Below are positions 11,380-22,150 of a DNA stretch of 64,000 nucleotides, piece by piece. The notes beneath the pieces were generated by a model, which ran no database searches, was not told where the DNA came from, and saw nothing but the letters and a program-made list of their open reading frames with translations. Source of the DNA: Diphasiastrum complanatum (taxonomy: Eukaryota; Streptophyta; Lycopodiopsida; Lycopodiales; Lycopodiaceae). The translations under genes and the position numbers were made by a program. Position 1 is the first letter of the stretch. The number at the start of each line of letters is the position of its first letter. The DNA is taken from assembly GCA_029204225.1 (NCBI GenBank), contig CM055098.1, positions 6,775,746 through 6,839,745 of the forward strand, read 5' to 3'.

Positions 11380-12183
11380 TAACGGTGTATTTCCTGAACT
11401 GCTTCTTGAGGGTCTTCCCCCCTCTAGGGGTGTTGACCATGGTATTAAACTGATTCCTGGTAGTTCTCCTATATCATTGTATCCATATAGGATGAGTACT
11501 AATGAAGAGGATGAGGTTTATAGGCAACTGCAAAATTACCTTAAGATGGGCCATGTTAGGCCTAGTAAATCTTTCGGGGGGGGGGGGGGGGGGGGGGGCA
11601 CCTGTGCTCCTTGTTGATAAAAAAGACGGAGGCACTCGTCTTTGTGTGGACTTTAAAAAGTTGAATAAGTTAACGATTAAAAACCGTTATCCTTTGCCGC
11701 GAATGCATGAGCTGGTTGATCGATTGCATGGTGCAAAGTACTTCACCAGAATCGATTTGAGATCAAGGTATCATCAGATTCGCATAATGATTGAGGATAT
11801 TGAAAAATCCGGGTTTAGAACTAGGTACGGCCATTATGAGTTTTTGGTTTTACCTTTTGGCTTGACAAATGCTCCAGCGACTTTCCAACAGATGATGAAC
11901 GATCTTCTTCGTCCATATCTGGGAAAGTTCGTAATAGTCTACTTAGATGATATTCTCATCTATAGTAAGACCTTGGAGGAGCATGAGGAGCATCTTAGGA
12001 CTGTCTTAAAGTTACTTAAACAGGAGAAGCTCTTTGCCAAGAAATCCAAATGTGTGTTCTTCCAGAAAAGGTTGTTATACCTTGGTCACATTATTTCGGA
12101 CCATGGGTTGGAAATTGACCCAAATAAAGTCCGTCAAGTACGTGAATGGCCTATCCCTAAAACCATCCGGGAGGATAAGTCCT
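11380..12183 (+). pseudogene. Chromovirus reverse transcriptase
   Basis: The segment starts with the protease-RT linker (GVDHGIKLIPGSSPISLYPY, 11426-11485), then [44 protein letters not shown], the catalytic YLDD at 11940-11951 and LGHIISDHGLEID. A homopolymer of about 23 G at 11576-11598 lies between the VRPSKSF block and the APVLLVDKK block and shifts the frame by +1 (4 or 7 G would read through). A second shift at 12183 (KSF, then FWAL in place of LGFTRFF) separates RT from RNase H. The RT core otherwise looks complete. Confidence 0.92.
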
Positions 12184-12184
12184 T

Positions 12185-12662
12185 TTGGGCTTTACGAGGT
12201 TTTTTCATAGATTCATCTTGAACTATGCCTTAATTGCATTGGCCTTGACGAATGTCCTCAGAGGGGCTAAAAACGTTCGCCGACACAGTAAGTTCAGTCC
12301 TCCAGTTACTTGGACTGAAGAGTTGAATCAGAGTTTTGAGAACCTCAAATACTGTGTAACTATAGCGCATATTTTACACATAGTGGATCCTAACAAGCCG
12401 TATGTACTTGAAACGGATGCTAGTGACTATGCTATAGGCACAGTCCTATATCAGGATGGTAGACCGGTGGCTTTCGAAAGCAAGAAGTTGGACCCTGCTC
12501 AAAGGCGATATTCCACCTATGACAAGGAACTTTTCGCTGTTATTAATGCTCTGAAAGTTTGGAGACATTATTTGTATGGCTCCCAGTTTACTATAGTTAC
12601 TGACCATCAAGCGTTAAAGTATATTAACGATGCGGTCAGAGATGCTCCAAGAATTTCATTAT
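12185..12662 (+). pseudogene. Chromovirus RNase H
   Basis: The region reads GFTRFFHRFI, then the RT-connection and RNase H with VLETDASDYAIGTVLYQDGR (first Asp), RRYSTYDKELFAVI (catalytic Glu) and FTIVTDHQALKYI (third Asp). Near 12637 a 29-bp loss relative to the copy at 20.35 kb removes the segment before LQEF and shifts the frame into that of integrase. Confidence 0.9.
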
Positions 12663-13637
12663 GACATTGAGTACTGGAAGGGTACTTCTAATAGTGTCGC
12701 GGATGCCTTAAGCCGGATTGGAGAGGTTAATCAGTTAAGCTTTTCTGAGATCCAATCTGAGTTGTATCTGTCCTTAAGAGATTTGTGTAAGACCGATAGG
12801 TACTTCGGTCGTATTTGGCTAGACGTCCTGGCAGGTTCTTCTAGATCTAGTGATGAGCATGGAATGCAGGATTCCAAGATTTCTCCTCAGGATAAGATAC
12901 AAAGAGACTATTCCATTAGGAATGGGTTACTTTTTTGGAATGGAAAAGTTTGTGCGCCAGAAAGTAATGATATAAGGGCCCAAATCCTGCATGAATGTCA
13001 TGACAGCCCGTGTGCAGGGCACCCTGGTGCTCAAAGGACACTTGACTTAGTAAAAAGGAACTTTTACTGGCCAAACTTAACAAGTCAAGTGGAGGCATAT
13101 GTTCGCAAGTGTGCGCGATGCCAAGTTAACAAAGCTAAAAGACTTAAGGCAGCTGGTTTGTTAATGCTCTTGGAAATTCCCGAAAGAAAGTGGGAAAGCA
13201 TTTCCATGGACTTTGTGGTTGGGCTACCTCGGACGGGGAAACAAAATGATGCCATTTGGGTAATAGTTGACAAGTTAACTAAAATGGCGCAGTTCATACC
13301 AACCAAGCAAAATCTCAAAGCTTCTGAACTTGCACAACTTTTCGTGGAAAAGTTGGTCTTTGAGAAATTAGAGACCACCCTAAGTTTGGGGTCATCAGAT
13401 CATCCTGAATCGGATGGTCAGACAGAGAGGACAAACCTGTCTATGGAAGATATGCTTCGGGCATATGTTTCCAGAAGACAGTCAGATTGGGAAAGGTACA
13501 TTCCAATGATTGAGTTTGCGTATAATAGCGCAAAGCACTCAGCGACGGGTTTTAGTCCATTTTCTCTGATGTATGGTTTCCAGCCTAGGGCTACGTTTCA
13601 GTGGGCCTCAAAGGCCTCAAGGTTAAAGCAGCAGTAG
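12640..13637 (+). pseudogene. Chromovirus integrase, second catalytic Asp missing
   Basis: After YDIEYWKGTSNSVADALSR comes the HHCC zinc domain (HECHDSPCAGHPGAQRTLDL, then KCARCQ), and the core with SMDFVVGLPRTGKQNDAIWV (first Asp). The frame then jumps from FVEKLVFEKLE to SSDHPESDGQTERTN (catalytic Glu region). The usual SDRD...F segment with the second Asp is gone, so the catalytic triad is incomplete. FAYNSAKHSATGFSPF follows. The frame is lost again near 13610. Confidence 0.9.
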
Positions 13638-14173
13638 ATTTCCTGTATGATATGCAAGTAACGTTGCTTGTTGCTCGCGAAAACGTAAAAACGGCTCAAG
13701 ATAGAGCCCAATTTTACGCTAATCAAAAGCGACAACCTAGGGTCTATGAGGAGGGGGCTTGGGTATATCTTAGAATTCCAAAAGATTCTAAGGTACTAAG
13801 GACTGGAAAATGTCCTAAGTTATCACCTCGTTACGCAGGGCCATTCCGTATAATAAAGAAACTCCATCGGAATGCGTACCAGCTAGAACTTCCTCAAGGG
13901 GTTAAGGTACATGTAGTTTTTCACATTAGTCGTTTAAAGGAACGACTTGGTGGAAAAGATGACTTAATGCCTCCGGAGGACTTAGTTCGGCTGGAGGACC
14001 TATCATCCTTTGTACCTACTGAACCACAGGCCATTGTTGATGTACGTCAACGTGGGCTTAGAAACCGGCAGGTAACTGAGTACTTGGTTCGTTGGAAAGG
14101 AAGTTTCGAGGACGATGATACCTGGGAGCAGGAATATGACCTTAAACTGAGATTCCCTGGATTCCTTCCTTAG
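13601..14173 (+). pseudogene. Integrase C-terminal domain with chromodomain
   Basis: The GPF/Y module (YLRIPKDSKVLRTGKCPKLS, RYAGPFRIIKKLHRNAYQL, HVVFHISRLKERL) is followed by a chromodomain at about 14020-14165 (PQAIVDVRQRGLRNRQ, then EYLVRWKGSFEDDDTWE). The chromodomain, which tethers integration to histone-marked chromatin, defines the chromovirus clade. It keeps the aromatic residues and the WKG-TWE core. The stop is at 14171-14173, 27 bp before the 3' LTR. Confidence 0.92.
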
Positions 14174-14200
14174 ATAAGGAATTTTTTAAGGAAGAGGGAA

Positions 14201-14648
14201 TGTTAGGGACCCAACTCTCTTGGGTCCCAAACCCAGACTTGAGACTGGACGATGACTGGGCCTGTAGACTTGACCGGTGACTCGTGAACCTGCATGGTTG
14301 CCATGTGTCATGATCCAGGAGTGCACATGGCTTGGAGTCTCTCTCCTTGGAGGTATACAAGGGGAGGAGGACTCATTTGCCATCCATTCTGTCTACCTAG
14401 GAGGAGGTGGATGGAGATCGTGTGCACGGCCAGGATGTGTTGCTAGCGTGAGGCAGGAGATGGCTGAGAGCCTAGGCAGTGGTATGGGACGCCGTCTGGG
14501 ATGGAGGTCGGATCCAGCTTGATACGGTCACAGGCCAGGGCACGGTGGGTGGACCCGGATTAGGTCCTATGGCGGGGTGGAACGTGAACCGTTCGGTCTC
14601 TTGTGGCTAACCGGCACCTGGGGGTTTGCAGTAAGTAAGTTGGTAACA
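14201..14648 (+). repeat. Chromovirus 3' LTR
   Basis: TGTTA...TAACA ends, 448 bp. It retains an inverted repeat GGGACCCA (14206-14213) / TGGGTCCC (14221-14228) that the 5' LTR has lost. Confidence 0.95.
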
Positions 14649-14653
14649 GACGT

Positions 14654-15640
14654 CTAACATTTGCATAGGCAAAAGTAGTACATTGTATAGACTTAAGTCA
14701 ATTCACAACGTGATATATCAAGGAAAGTTTCAAATGATATACTTGAATGGAATTTATATTTGGCTTGTGTGAAGAATTGAGTCCACCCGTCTTGCATGAT
14801 GAGTGTAGGATTCTTGAGAAAGCGATTGCCATTTCTCTTATTTAACATTTTGGCCTGCTACTTTTTCCTTTACTATGACCAACCTAAGTTTGCTAGCTAC
14901 ATAGTTTCTTATTGAATGATATGAAAAGCTTGCACTTGAGTAGTACATCTTTGTTTGGTCTAGTCCTCATAAATATGGTTCTAAATAAGTATGACTTACA
15001 CTCGAATTGCTATATCTCCCACACTTGATTTGCCACCTTGTCTTGGACATGCAGTTCTTTTTAAGGCGACCTAGTTTGCTACATGAAACGTAAGGTTTTT
15101 CTCAAGTTTTCCAAAGTACCACGCTCTAGAGCATTTTGTTTGCTCATGGGTGGAACTTGCTATTTTTTGAACTTCTTGTTTTTCGAATAAAAATCTTGGT
15201 GGAGCTTTTTTTATTAGATTGATCATCCTAAAGAGCTCTTGAATCACCTTTTTGTGATTTGTCATTGCCTCTATGGTCATCATACATTGTCACCAATTCA
15301 ATTGTCTGGTTTGGTGTTCTTAGGTTTTGCCATGTTGACCTCACATTCAGTAGTAAAGCGAACTTTAGAAAATACTTGCACTGAGTGAGTACGACTAGAA
15401 AATCACGATACTTATATGAATATTTTGGATTGACAAGTTACCGTGTTTCAACTCTAGCCATTTTTGCCAAGCCCTTGTGACTTCATTCGAAGTTGTAAAA
15501 ATCCCTTCCAACTGTGAAATGACTACTTGTGCTTGTGGTAATTACTCAAGTTGTAAGCTGCAACCTTTAGAAACAATCCACGTAGCCCACCTATAGAGAA
15601 ATTGTCTTGTCCAACATTGAGTATTGTTCCTATCTATTCA
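14654..15640. other. Non-coding or unassigned debris
   Basis: AT-rich sequence to the right of the chromovirus. Minus-strand open pieces (for example 15071-15283) have no motif I recognise. Confidence 0.4.
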
Positions 15641-16130
15641 ACTAAACCTCCATTTTCTCATTGGACCATTGTCCTTCTTGATTTTAAATTTGTCTTGTAT
15701 AATCTTTGACGTATTCAAACTTGGACTTCAAACATGTGGCAATATTGAGCCATCACCCAAATCCATGGTGAGAACTCACTATGGTGTGGTCGACTCTTCG
15801 CCAATTTTCTTGGCGGTGATGGTGATGAAATACTTGGACCTTGACTCTCAAAAACTTGTGTTGTTCGTTGAGTTGGCCCTTGAGCACCTACTAGGATTTG
15901 TAACACTTTATTGACTTCCTCATGACACGCTCATAACAATGAGTTATTCTTACTTTCTTGCACATCTTGACCAACCATGCCCAAGTGATCGTTGAGGTTT
16001 CGTGCATGGTCGTGGTGGCTTCTCAAGCACATCTTGGTAGTTTCCTCATAAAGGAGGTTTTCTACATCGGGGTTTCTTGGGATTTTGGTATCTGTACCTA
16101 AGATCACAAATATAAAAAATCTTAACAAGA
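15640..16130 (-). pseudogene. Possible Ty3/gypsy gag N-terminal remnant
   Basis: Two minus-strand open pieces (15931-16128, 15715-15906) read in order. The first is helical and charged. The second is Pro/Ser-rich and ends FSPWIWVMAQYCHMFEVQV, which resembles the 'F-G-DP-WI..AEQYF..F-V' pattern opening plant gypsy capsid. It is broken by stops and no flanking LTR was found. Confidence 0.35.
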
Positions 16131-17604
16131 TGTTGCTTTGTTGCGATTCCCAATTTTGCCAAGACTTGGAACCTTGGACAATTGAAACCTAACTAAACTT
16201 GTTACACCAACAAACCAACAAAAGGTTCATGCCAAAGTAGGAATAAGTTCTTTTAGGGCTTTTCTTTAGCCACTACAATGACCATTTGACCACCTCACTT
16301 ACAACCCTTGCAAAACACAACTTGTAGGTGGCGAGGTTGATGGCCTACAAGTTCCCAAGATGAGCTATTTGCAAGGTAGCCACAACCCATAGACATTACT
16401 TACCTGTTTGCGAGTGCCCAATTTTTTGTGCATCTTTTCAAGTACAAATTTTAGCTAGAGTGGTTCCAAGCAAAACAACGATTGCAACGCAAAGACAATT
16501 TCTTTTCTCACATGTATGCGAAACAAAAGTCACATATGTATGTACATGTTTTTTAGTGTTTTTCAAGAAAACCAAAAGAAGAACTTTGCATTTTCTCTTG
16601 AGACCATATGCTTCATCATTCCTCTTGAGACCATGTACAGTTTAATGGATGGAATCAATTTACTTCATGAAGGAAAGTAAAGCCCTCTTAGTGAGAGTGT
16701 GGACAAGTACACAACTATAGAGATTCATCTAGAAAAGCAAAATTTCGGGTATACATATGATAATTAGCAAGCTACTTGACTTTGATCGGGAAGGACACTA
16801 CAAAAACATTTTCTTGATCTATGTGAATCAAATTCAACATGTCAATGGATTTCTTACAGGCCTCAATGAACCTATCAAGTTTTTATTAATAGGTAATTTG
16901 TATGTGGATGCTTTGAATTATGAACATATGAATGTGAATCATAGCAATGGTTAGAAATACATTGCATAAATTGATGGTAGAACAATTTGTCTAAAATAAA
17001 AAAACTTCTACATTTTGCCTCATGTTAACATGAAAGCTACATGTAAGTTGTTTTTAGAAATATCGGCTCATTTTTAGAAGTAAAATTTATTTTTTAAACG
17101 TGAGTCTGTGCAGGAGCTGTGGAGGACAAAAAAATGAAAAAATAACGTTGAAGCAAAGTTGAAGATCGCAAGGAAGAGCAAATGAACATCTATACCGATC
17201 TACAAAGAGGTAGGACATAAGTTTCAATTATTGATTTGGTGGGTTTACACTATGGAAATTGTAATGCTTAGATTTTAGTCGATTCAAGAAGATCACACAA
17301 TTTTACAAGTCCCATGGTGTTCGAAAGAATTCAAGCACTTTAATGAATTGTTAACAAATGGTGGTATGGAAAAAAGACGATTTGTGAAAACTATAGTTGG
17401 GATGCTTCTTTTGATTGCAATATTTATTTTCAAAGAAATTTTTTCCCACGATCAAACAAGGGCACTAAGATATAATCTAGGAGTGAAATGACCAATGGAA
17501 ATTTGTTGAAATTGTTTGTAGCACTAGATGTGTTAAAGTTTGATTAGAATCACATTGAACATGTACCAAGAGGGAATAAAGAACATGTGTTTTTGCCACT
17601 AGAC
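16131..17604. other. Non-coding spacer
   Basis: AT-rich sequence without supported genes. Small open frames (16460-16645, 16757-16954) lack motifs and codon character. Confidence 0.4.
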
Positions 17605-17783
17605 TTTCCAAGACCTAACCCTAATGTTTAATCTATTAAGTCATAAGATCCACCCTTATTGGGGGTCGAGATCTTGAGATCCAAAACAATGTTAAAATTG
17701 CTATTTTTAGCTCCTAGAATCTCTCTAGCCTATCTATGCACATTTTGGCCTCATTCCAAAAACTAGCTTGTGTAATTTTAACA
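17605..17783 (-). repeat. Truncated copia 3' LTR
   Basis: The plus-strand view ends GTGTAATTTTAACA and matches about 24990-25150 of the 5' LTR (shared GGGGGTCGAGATCTTGAGAT). Only the first part of the LTR, in minus-strand sense, remains. CTCCTCCTCAAAAC next to it is the complement of the polypurine tract. Confidence 0.8.
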
Positions 17784-17796
17784 CTCCTCCTCAAAA

Positions 17797-18489
17797 CTAG
17801 TTTGAAGATAACATAGACTTGCTTATCAACCCAAGGGCTGATCTTAACTTCACAAATGCAGCTCTTTGAAGTGGTTTAGTGAGGATATCAGCAACACATT
17901 CACTACTTGCCACATGTTCCAAAGATACCTCCTTAGATTGCACCTTTTCTCTCACAAAATGATAAGAAATCTTAATCTGCTTTGATCTTGCATGGAAGAT
18001 TGGGTTGGTTGCAAGATGTTGGGCTGAAATGTTGTTATTATAAATGATTGGAACAACATCTAAACTCATGACCTTCAGCTCCATAAGTAGCCTTTTGATC
18101 CATAGAAGCTCCTTTGTAGTGGTAGTGAGAGCTTTGTACTTGGCCTCGGTAGAAGAAAGTGAGATGGTTTCTTGTTTCTTTGACAACCAAGAAACAACTT
18201 TTCCACCAATGAATGTTGCATAGGCACTTGTGGACTTTCTATCCCTTTTATCACCTGCAAAATCCGAGTCACTAAAGGCATGCAAATTAGTAATATCCCC
18301 TCTATAGAGAATTCCATGATCTAGAGTGCTCGAGAGGTATCTCAAGATCTTTTTTGCACTTTTCCAATGTATGATCAATGGATCTTGCATATATTGACTT
18401 AGCCTACACACACTAAAGCATAGATTAGGCCTAGTTATGGTGATCCACATTAAGGAGCCTATAAGTTGCCTATAAAGAGTGATGTCCAT
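17797..18489 (-). pseudogene. Copia RT C-terminus and RNase H
   Basis: A 230-residue open frame reads LYRQLIGSLMWITITRPNLC, the RNase H core (AFSDSDFAGDKRDRKSTSAY, VVSWLSKKQETISLSSTEAK) and the end block FHARSKQIKISYHFVREKVQ then VADILTKPLQ. This is a complete copia RT tail plus RNase H. It stops at the polypurine tract. It is shifted relative to the RT piece at 18459-18680. Confidence 0.9.
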
Positions 18490-18730
18490 GAAGGATGCTT
18501 CATCACTTTATTGAGCACTTTTACATCTTGCTCCACTGGTGTTTCTACATGCTTGCAATCTTGCATCTTAAATCTATTGAGCAAACTTTGAGCATACTTA
18601 GATTGACTAATAAAGATGAAATTTAAAGCTCTAAGTACTTCTATGCCCAATATAAAGTGAAGTTGACCAAGATCTACCATCTTAAACTCTAGAGATAGAT
18701 TTTTCTTGGTTTTCTCTATGCCATCAATTT
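18459..18730 (-). pseudogene. Copia RT middle segment
   Basis: Reads GIEKTKKNLSLEFKM then MVDLGQLHFILGIEVLRALN and ISQSKYAQSLLNRFKM. The catalytic YVDD that should precede it is absent; the sequence instead meets the inverted piece at about 18735. Confidence 0.85.
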
Positions 18731-18734
18731 ATCA

Positions 18735-18932
18735 TCACTGAGCAACCCCAAGGCTTCATCAAGCTCAGAATGGAAGGTAAAGTATGTCATCTTCAAAGGA
18801 GCTTGTATAGCTTGAAGCAAGCATCAAGGTCTTGGAATTCAAGACTCAATGATTTTCTAGTTTCTATTGGATTCACCCAAAGTGAGTATGATCCAAGCTT
18901 GTACATAAAGTTTGATGTAAATGGCATTGTCC
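18735..18932 (+). pseudogene. Inverted RT segment inside the copia element
   Basis: Read on the plus strand, opposite to the rest of the element, this stretch gives EQPQGFIKLRMEGKVCHLQR, SLYSLKQASRSWNSRLNDFL and YDPSLYIKFDVNGIV. That is exactly the copia RT block expected between the minus-strand DVSNAFLNGYL block (ending near 18932) and the GDDKL-type block (starting near 18735). The EEVYM-type lead-in and the YVDD box are lost at the breakpoints. Confidence 0.85.
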
Positions 18933-19565
18933 AAATAACCATTAAGGAATGCATTAGAAACATCCAACCAAACTGTGAAGCAAGTGCTAGGAGTAACCTG
19001 ATGGTGACCATCTTGGTCACGGGTGCAAATGTTTCTTCATAGTCTATGCCCCTAGCTTGGGCATATCGTTTGGCAACTAGCCTTGCTTTGTGCTTGCTTA
19101 CACTTCTATCCATGTTGAGTTTTAACTTGAAAACCCATTTACATCCAATCACATTCTTAAGTGGTCTATCAACAAGGATCCATGTGCAATTTTCTATCAA
19201 AGCATTGTATTCATCTAACATTGCTTGGAACCACTCTTTGGAACTTAATGCATCTTCTACACATGACGGTTCTTCAAAACTTGAAATGAGTGCAAAGGAT
19301 GAAGATGGATTACCCTCGACTTGCTTGCCCTTGTCTTGGTATGTGAGCCTCATTGGCTCCATTCTTACCCTAGATGACCCCTTGGAGTGATTGGTACACT
19401 CGGCTCTTGATCCTCATCAAGATCAAGATTGTCTTGATCCTCGGCCACCTCCCTCTTGATAGGTGATTTGATCTCATCAAATATGACATATCTAGAAACC
19501 ACAAACTTGTTTGAAGATGGAATGTATAAAAGTCTTGATTTTGTGACCATGATGCTTTTCAACAA
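18932..19565 (-). pseudogene. Copia linker and RT N-terminus
   Basis: The minus strand reads SSNKFVVSRYVIFDEI, an acidic linker (EVAEDQDNLDLDEDQEP), then RT: KEWFQAMLDEYNALIENCTW, GCKWVFKLKLNMDRSVSKHK, DYEETFAPVTKMVTIRLLL, ending LDVSNAFLNGYL in a shifted frame at the inversion breakpoint. Confidence 0.88.
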
Positions 19566-20287
19566 AGGTTTTGAACTTTAAAAAACTTTCAAACTCTTGT
19601 GCTTTAGATGTAAGCAAGAAAACCCAACAAAACCTTGAGTTATCATCAATAAATGTAACAAACATGGTGGCACCTCCATTAGACTTTGTACTTGCAAGCG
19701 CACATCCGAGTTGATCAACTCAAGTTGGTGAGTTGACTTTGTGATGGAGCTTGAGAATGCTTTCTTATGTGCCTTGGAAAGGGCACATTTCCAAGGGCAC
19801 ATGCTTCACACACTTTCTCCTCTCGTGCCAAGGATCTTGGAAGTCAGAAGGTAAGCTCCTCCTTGCACATGACTTCCATTGAGCTTGAGTTGATGTGACC
19901 AAGCCTCTTGTGCCACAAATCATAGTTGGAAAACTTGGTCTCCTCGGCTAGCATCACAACATTAGCATCCACATAGGCATCTAGTTTGAACAATCTACCA
20001 AACCTTATGCGTCTATCAATGATCTTGTCATCCTTCTTGATGTTACATGCATTTGTGGTGGACTCCACAAAAAGTCCATTGTCAAGCAATTGGCCTACAC
20101 TGAGCAAGTTCTTAGTGATGCTAGGAATGTAATGTACACCATCTATCTTGATCTTCCTTGAAGATCCCAAGCATAAAGGTATTGATCCTATGCCTTCTAC
20201 CTTACAAACATAATCATTTGTTGTAAAAATTGACTTGATAGGATTATCATAGGTAGACAAAGTTGAAAAATACTCCCTCTTACTTGT
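19566..20287 (-). pseudogene. Copia protease end, pre-integrase and integrase fragment
   Basis: From 20287 downward: SKREYFSTLSTYDNPIKSIF (just after where the protease active site should be), VEGIGSIPLCLGSSRKIKID, YIPSITKNLLSVGQLLDNGL, then the GAG-pre-integrase HHCC part (YDLWHKRLGHINSSSMEVMC; CPLSKAHKKAF) and the first integrase Asp region (FVTFIDD-SRFCWVF) in shifted frames. The remaining integrase core with the second Asp and Glu is deleted, and the sequence jumps to the linker near 19560. The protease active-site Asp lies on the missing side of the gypsy junction. Confidence 0.85.
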
Positions 20288-20344
20288 CACTATTAGAAGT
20301 ACCCTTCCGGTACTCAATGTGATAATGAAATTCTTGGAGCATCT

Positions 20345-20828
20345 CTGACCATCTGGCCTTACGACCCCTAAGGTCGACTGCATCGTTAATATACTTTAAC
20401 GCTTGATGGTCAGTAACTATAGTAAACTCGGAGCCATACAATTAATGTCTCCAAACTTTCAGGGCATTAATGACAGCGAAAAGCTCCTTGTCATAGGTGG
20501 AGTACCGCCTTTGAGCAGGGTCCAACTTCTTGCTTTCAAAAGCCACCGGCCTACCATCCTGATATAGGACTGTGCCTATAGCATAGTCACTAGCATCCGT
20601 TTCAAGTACATACGGCTTGTTAGGATCCACTATGTGTAGAATAGGCGTTGTAGTTACGCAGTATTTGAGGTTTTCAAAACTCTGATTTAACTCTTCAGTC
20701 CAAGTAACTGGAGGGCTGAACTTACTGTGCCGACTAACTCTTTTAGCCCCTCTGGGGACATTCGTCAAGGCCAATGCAATTAACGCATAGTTCAAGATGA
20801 ATCTATGAAAAAACCCCGTAAAGCCCAA
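20345..20828 (-). pseudogene. Gypsy RNase H in the chimeric element
   Basis: Reads GFTGFFHRFILNYALIALAL, VLETDASDYAIGTVLYQDGR, RRYSTYDKELFAVINALKVW, then beyond a stop FTIVTDHQALKYI and the RKARWSEMLQEF segment missing from the full-length copy. Confidence 0.88.
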
Positions 20829-20879
20829 AAAAGACTTAACCTCACAGATGGTTTTAGGGATAGGCCATTCACGTACTTG

Positions 20880-21500
20880 TCAGACTTTATTTGGGTCAAT
20901 TTCCAACCCATGGTCCGAAATAATGTGACCAAGGTATAACAACCTTTTCTGGAAGAACACACATTTGGATTTCTTGGCAAAGAGCTTCTCCTGTTTAAGT
21001 AACTTTAAGACAGTCCTAAGATGCTCCTCATGCTCCTCCAAGGTCTTACTATAGATGAGAATATCATCTAAGTAGACTATTACGAACTTTCCCAGATATG
21101 GACGAAGAAGATCGTTCATCATCGGCTGGAAAGTCGCTGGAGCATTTGTCAAGCCAAATGGTAAAAGTAGAAACTCATAATGGTCGTACCTAGTTCTAAA
21201 CCTGCTTTTTTCAATATCCACAGTTTTATGCGAATCTGATGATACCCTGATCTCAAATCGATTTTGGTGAAGTACTTTGCACCATGCAATCGATCAACCA
21301 GTTCATCCATTCGCGGCAAAGGATAACGGTTTTTAATTGTTAACTTATTCAACTTTTTAAAGTCCACACAAAGACGAGTACCTCCGTCTTTTTTATCAAC
21401 AAGGAGCACAGGTGCCCCCCCCGAAAGATTTACTAGGCCTAACATGGCCCATCTTAAGGTAATTTTGCAGTTGCCTATAAACCTCATCCTCTTCATTAGT
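20880..21500 (-). pseudogene. Gypsy RT in the chimeric element
   Basis: Contains [19 protein letters not shown], then [20 protein letters not shown] after an 8-G run that gives the same +1 shift as the 23-G run in the full-length copy. [19 protein letters not shown] and LGHIISDHGLEID follow. The frame ends at TGA where the other copy has CGT (NKV/RQVREW), so a stop sits before the connection domain. Confidence 0.9.
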
Positions 21501-21544
21501 ACTCATCCTATATGGATACAATGATATAGGAGAACTACCAGGAA

Positions 21545-22150
21545 TCAGTTTAATACCATGGTCAACACCCCTAGAGGGGGGAAGACCCTCAAGAAGCAGT
21601 TCAGGAAATACATCGTTAAATTCTTGTCAAAGTTGTTAGACATTAATTCCATTTGGAGATTGTAAAATTGCAAACTATGTTTTTCATGGTAAGTAAAATC
21701 TTTTAACCAACATATATAAGAACTGCAATCCACAATATCCATACATTTAACAGTTTCCAAAGCAAAAAGCATATACGAAGTAGAAATATCAACATTTCCA
21801 TTCAATTCTGTGAGTGAGCCGTTATGTAAGAACGACAAACTGTGTGTTACATAGTTTTTCTTCATAGACTCGTTCCTCTCATAGAACCACTCTTTACCAA
21901 GTATAACATCTACCCTATCTAGATTCATAATATGAAAGTCTAATTTATCCTTATAGGCTTGAATCTCTATTGGTAGACGTGGGACTATCCGGTCCCAAAC
22001 TTGGCTTTCTGCTCCAGTTGCCAGCTTCACTGTGTATCGGTGGTCACTTTGCCTTCTTTCCACCTTTAGCTTCTGCAACAAATTTGCGTTAATAAAATCA
22101 TGTGTGGAACCATCGTCAAATAAAACAGTTACGACTTAGCCACCCACAAC
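21545..22150 (-). pseudogene. Gypsy protease
   Basis: The active-site region reads VLFDDGSTHDF near 22130-22100 (D-D-G-S in place of the usual D-S-G), followed by KLKVERRQSDHRYTVKLATG, VPRLPIEIQAYKD and DVILGKEWFYERN. The last is the hydrophobic-G-hydrophobic block typical of aspartic proteases of this clade. A stop separates the active site from the zinc-knuckle frame. Confidence 0.8.

Larger units (their letters stand above)
9018..14648 (+). mobile_element. Full-length Ty3/gypsy chromovirus, defective
   Basis: The element has 5' LTR 9018-9439, PBS 9442-9454, leader, gag from 10362, pol from about 11400, C-terminal chromodomain, polypurine tract (AAGGAAGAGGGAA, 14188-14200) and 3' LTR 14201-14648. 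The 5 bp on each side are identical (GACGT at 9013-9017 and 14649-14653), showing one intact integration. It is dead: gag has a +1/-7 shift pair near 10975-11040, the zinc knuckle to mid-protease is deleted, RT has poly-G and KSF shifts, RNase H has a 29-bp deletion, and integrase has lost its second catalytic Asp. A related copy is embedded at 20.3-22.8 kb and shows what was deleted. Confidence 0.95.

Noticed and set aside
13085-13378. Minus-strand 97-aa frame opposite integrase
   Set aside because: Antisense shadow of a clear integrase frame.
18793-18930. Minus-strand continuation of the copia RT frame
   Set aside because: It is the antisense of the inverted RT block; the real reading is on the plus strand.
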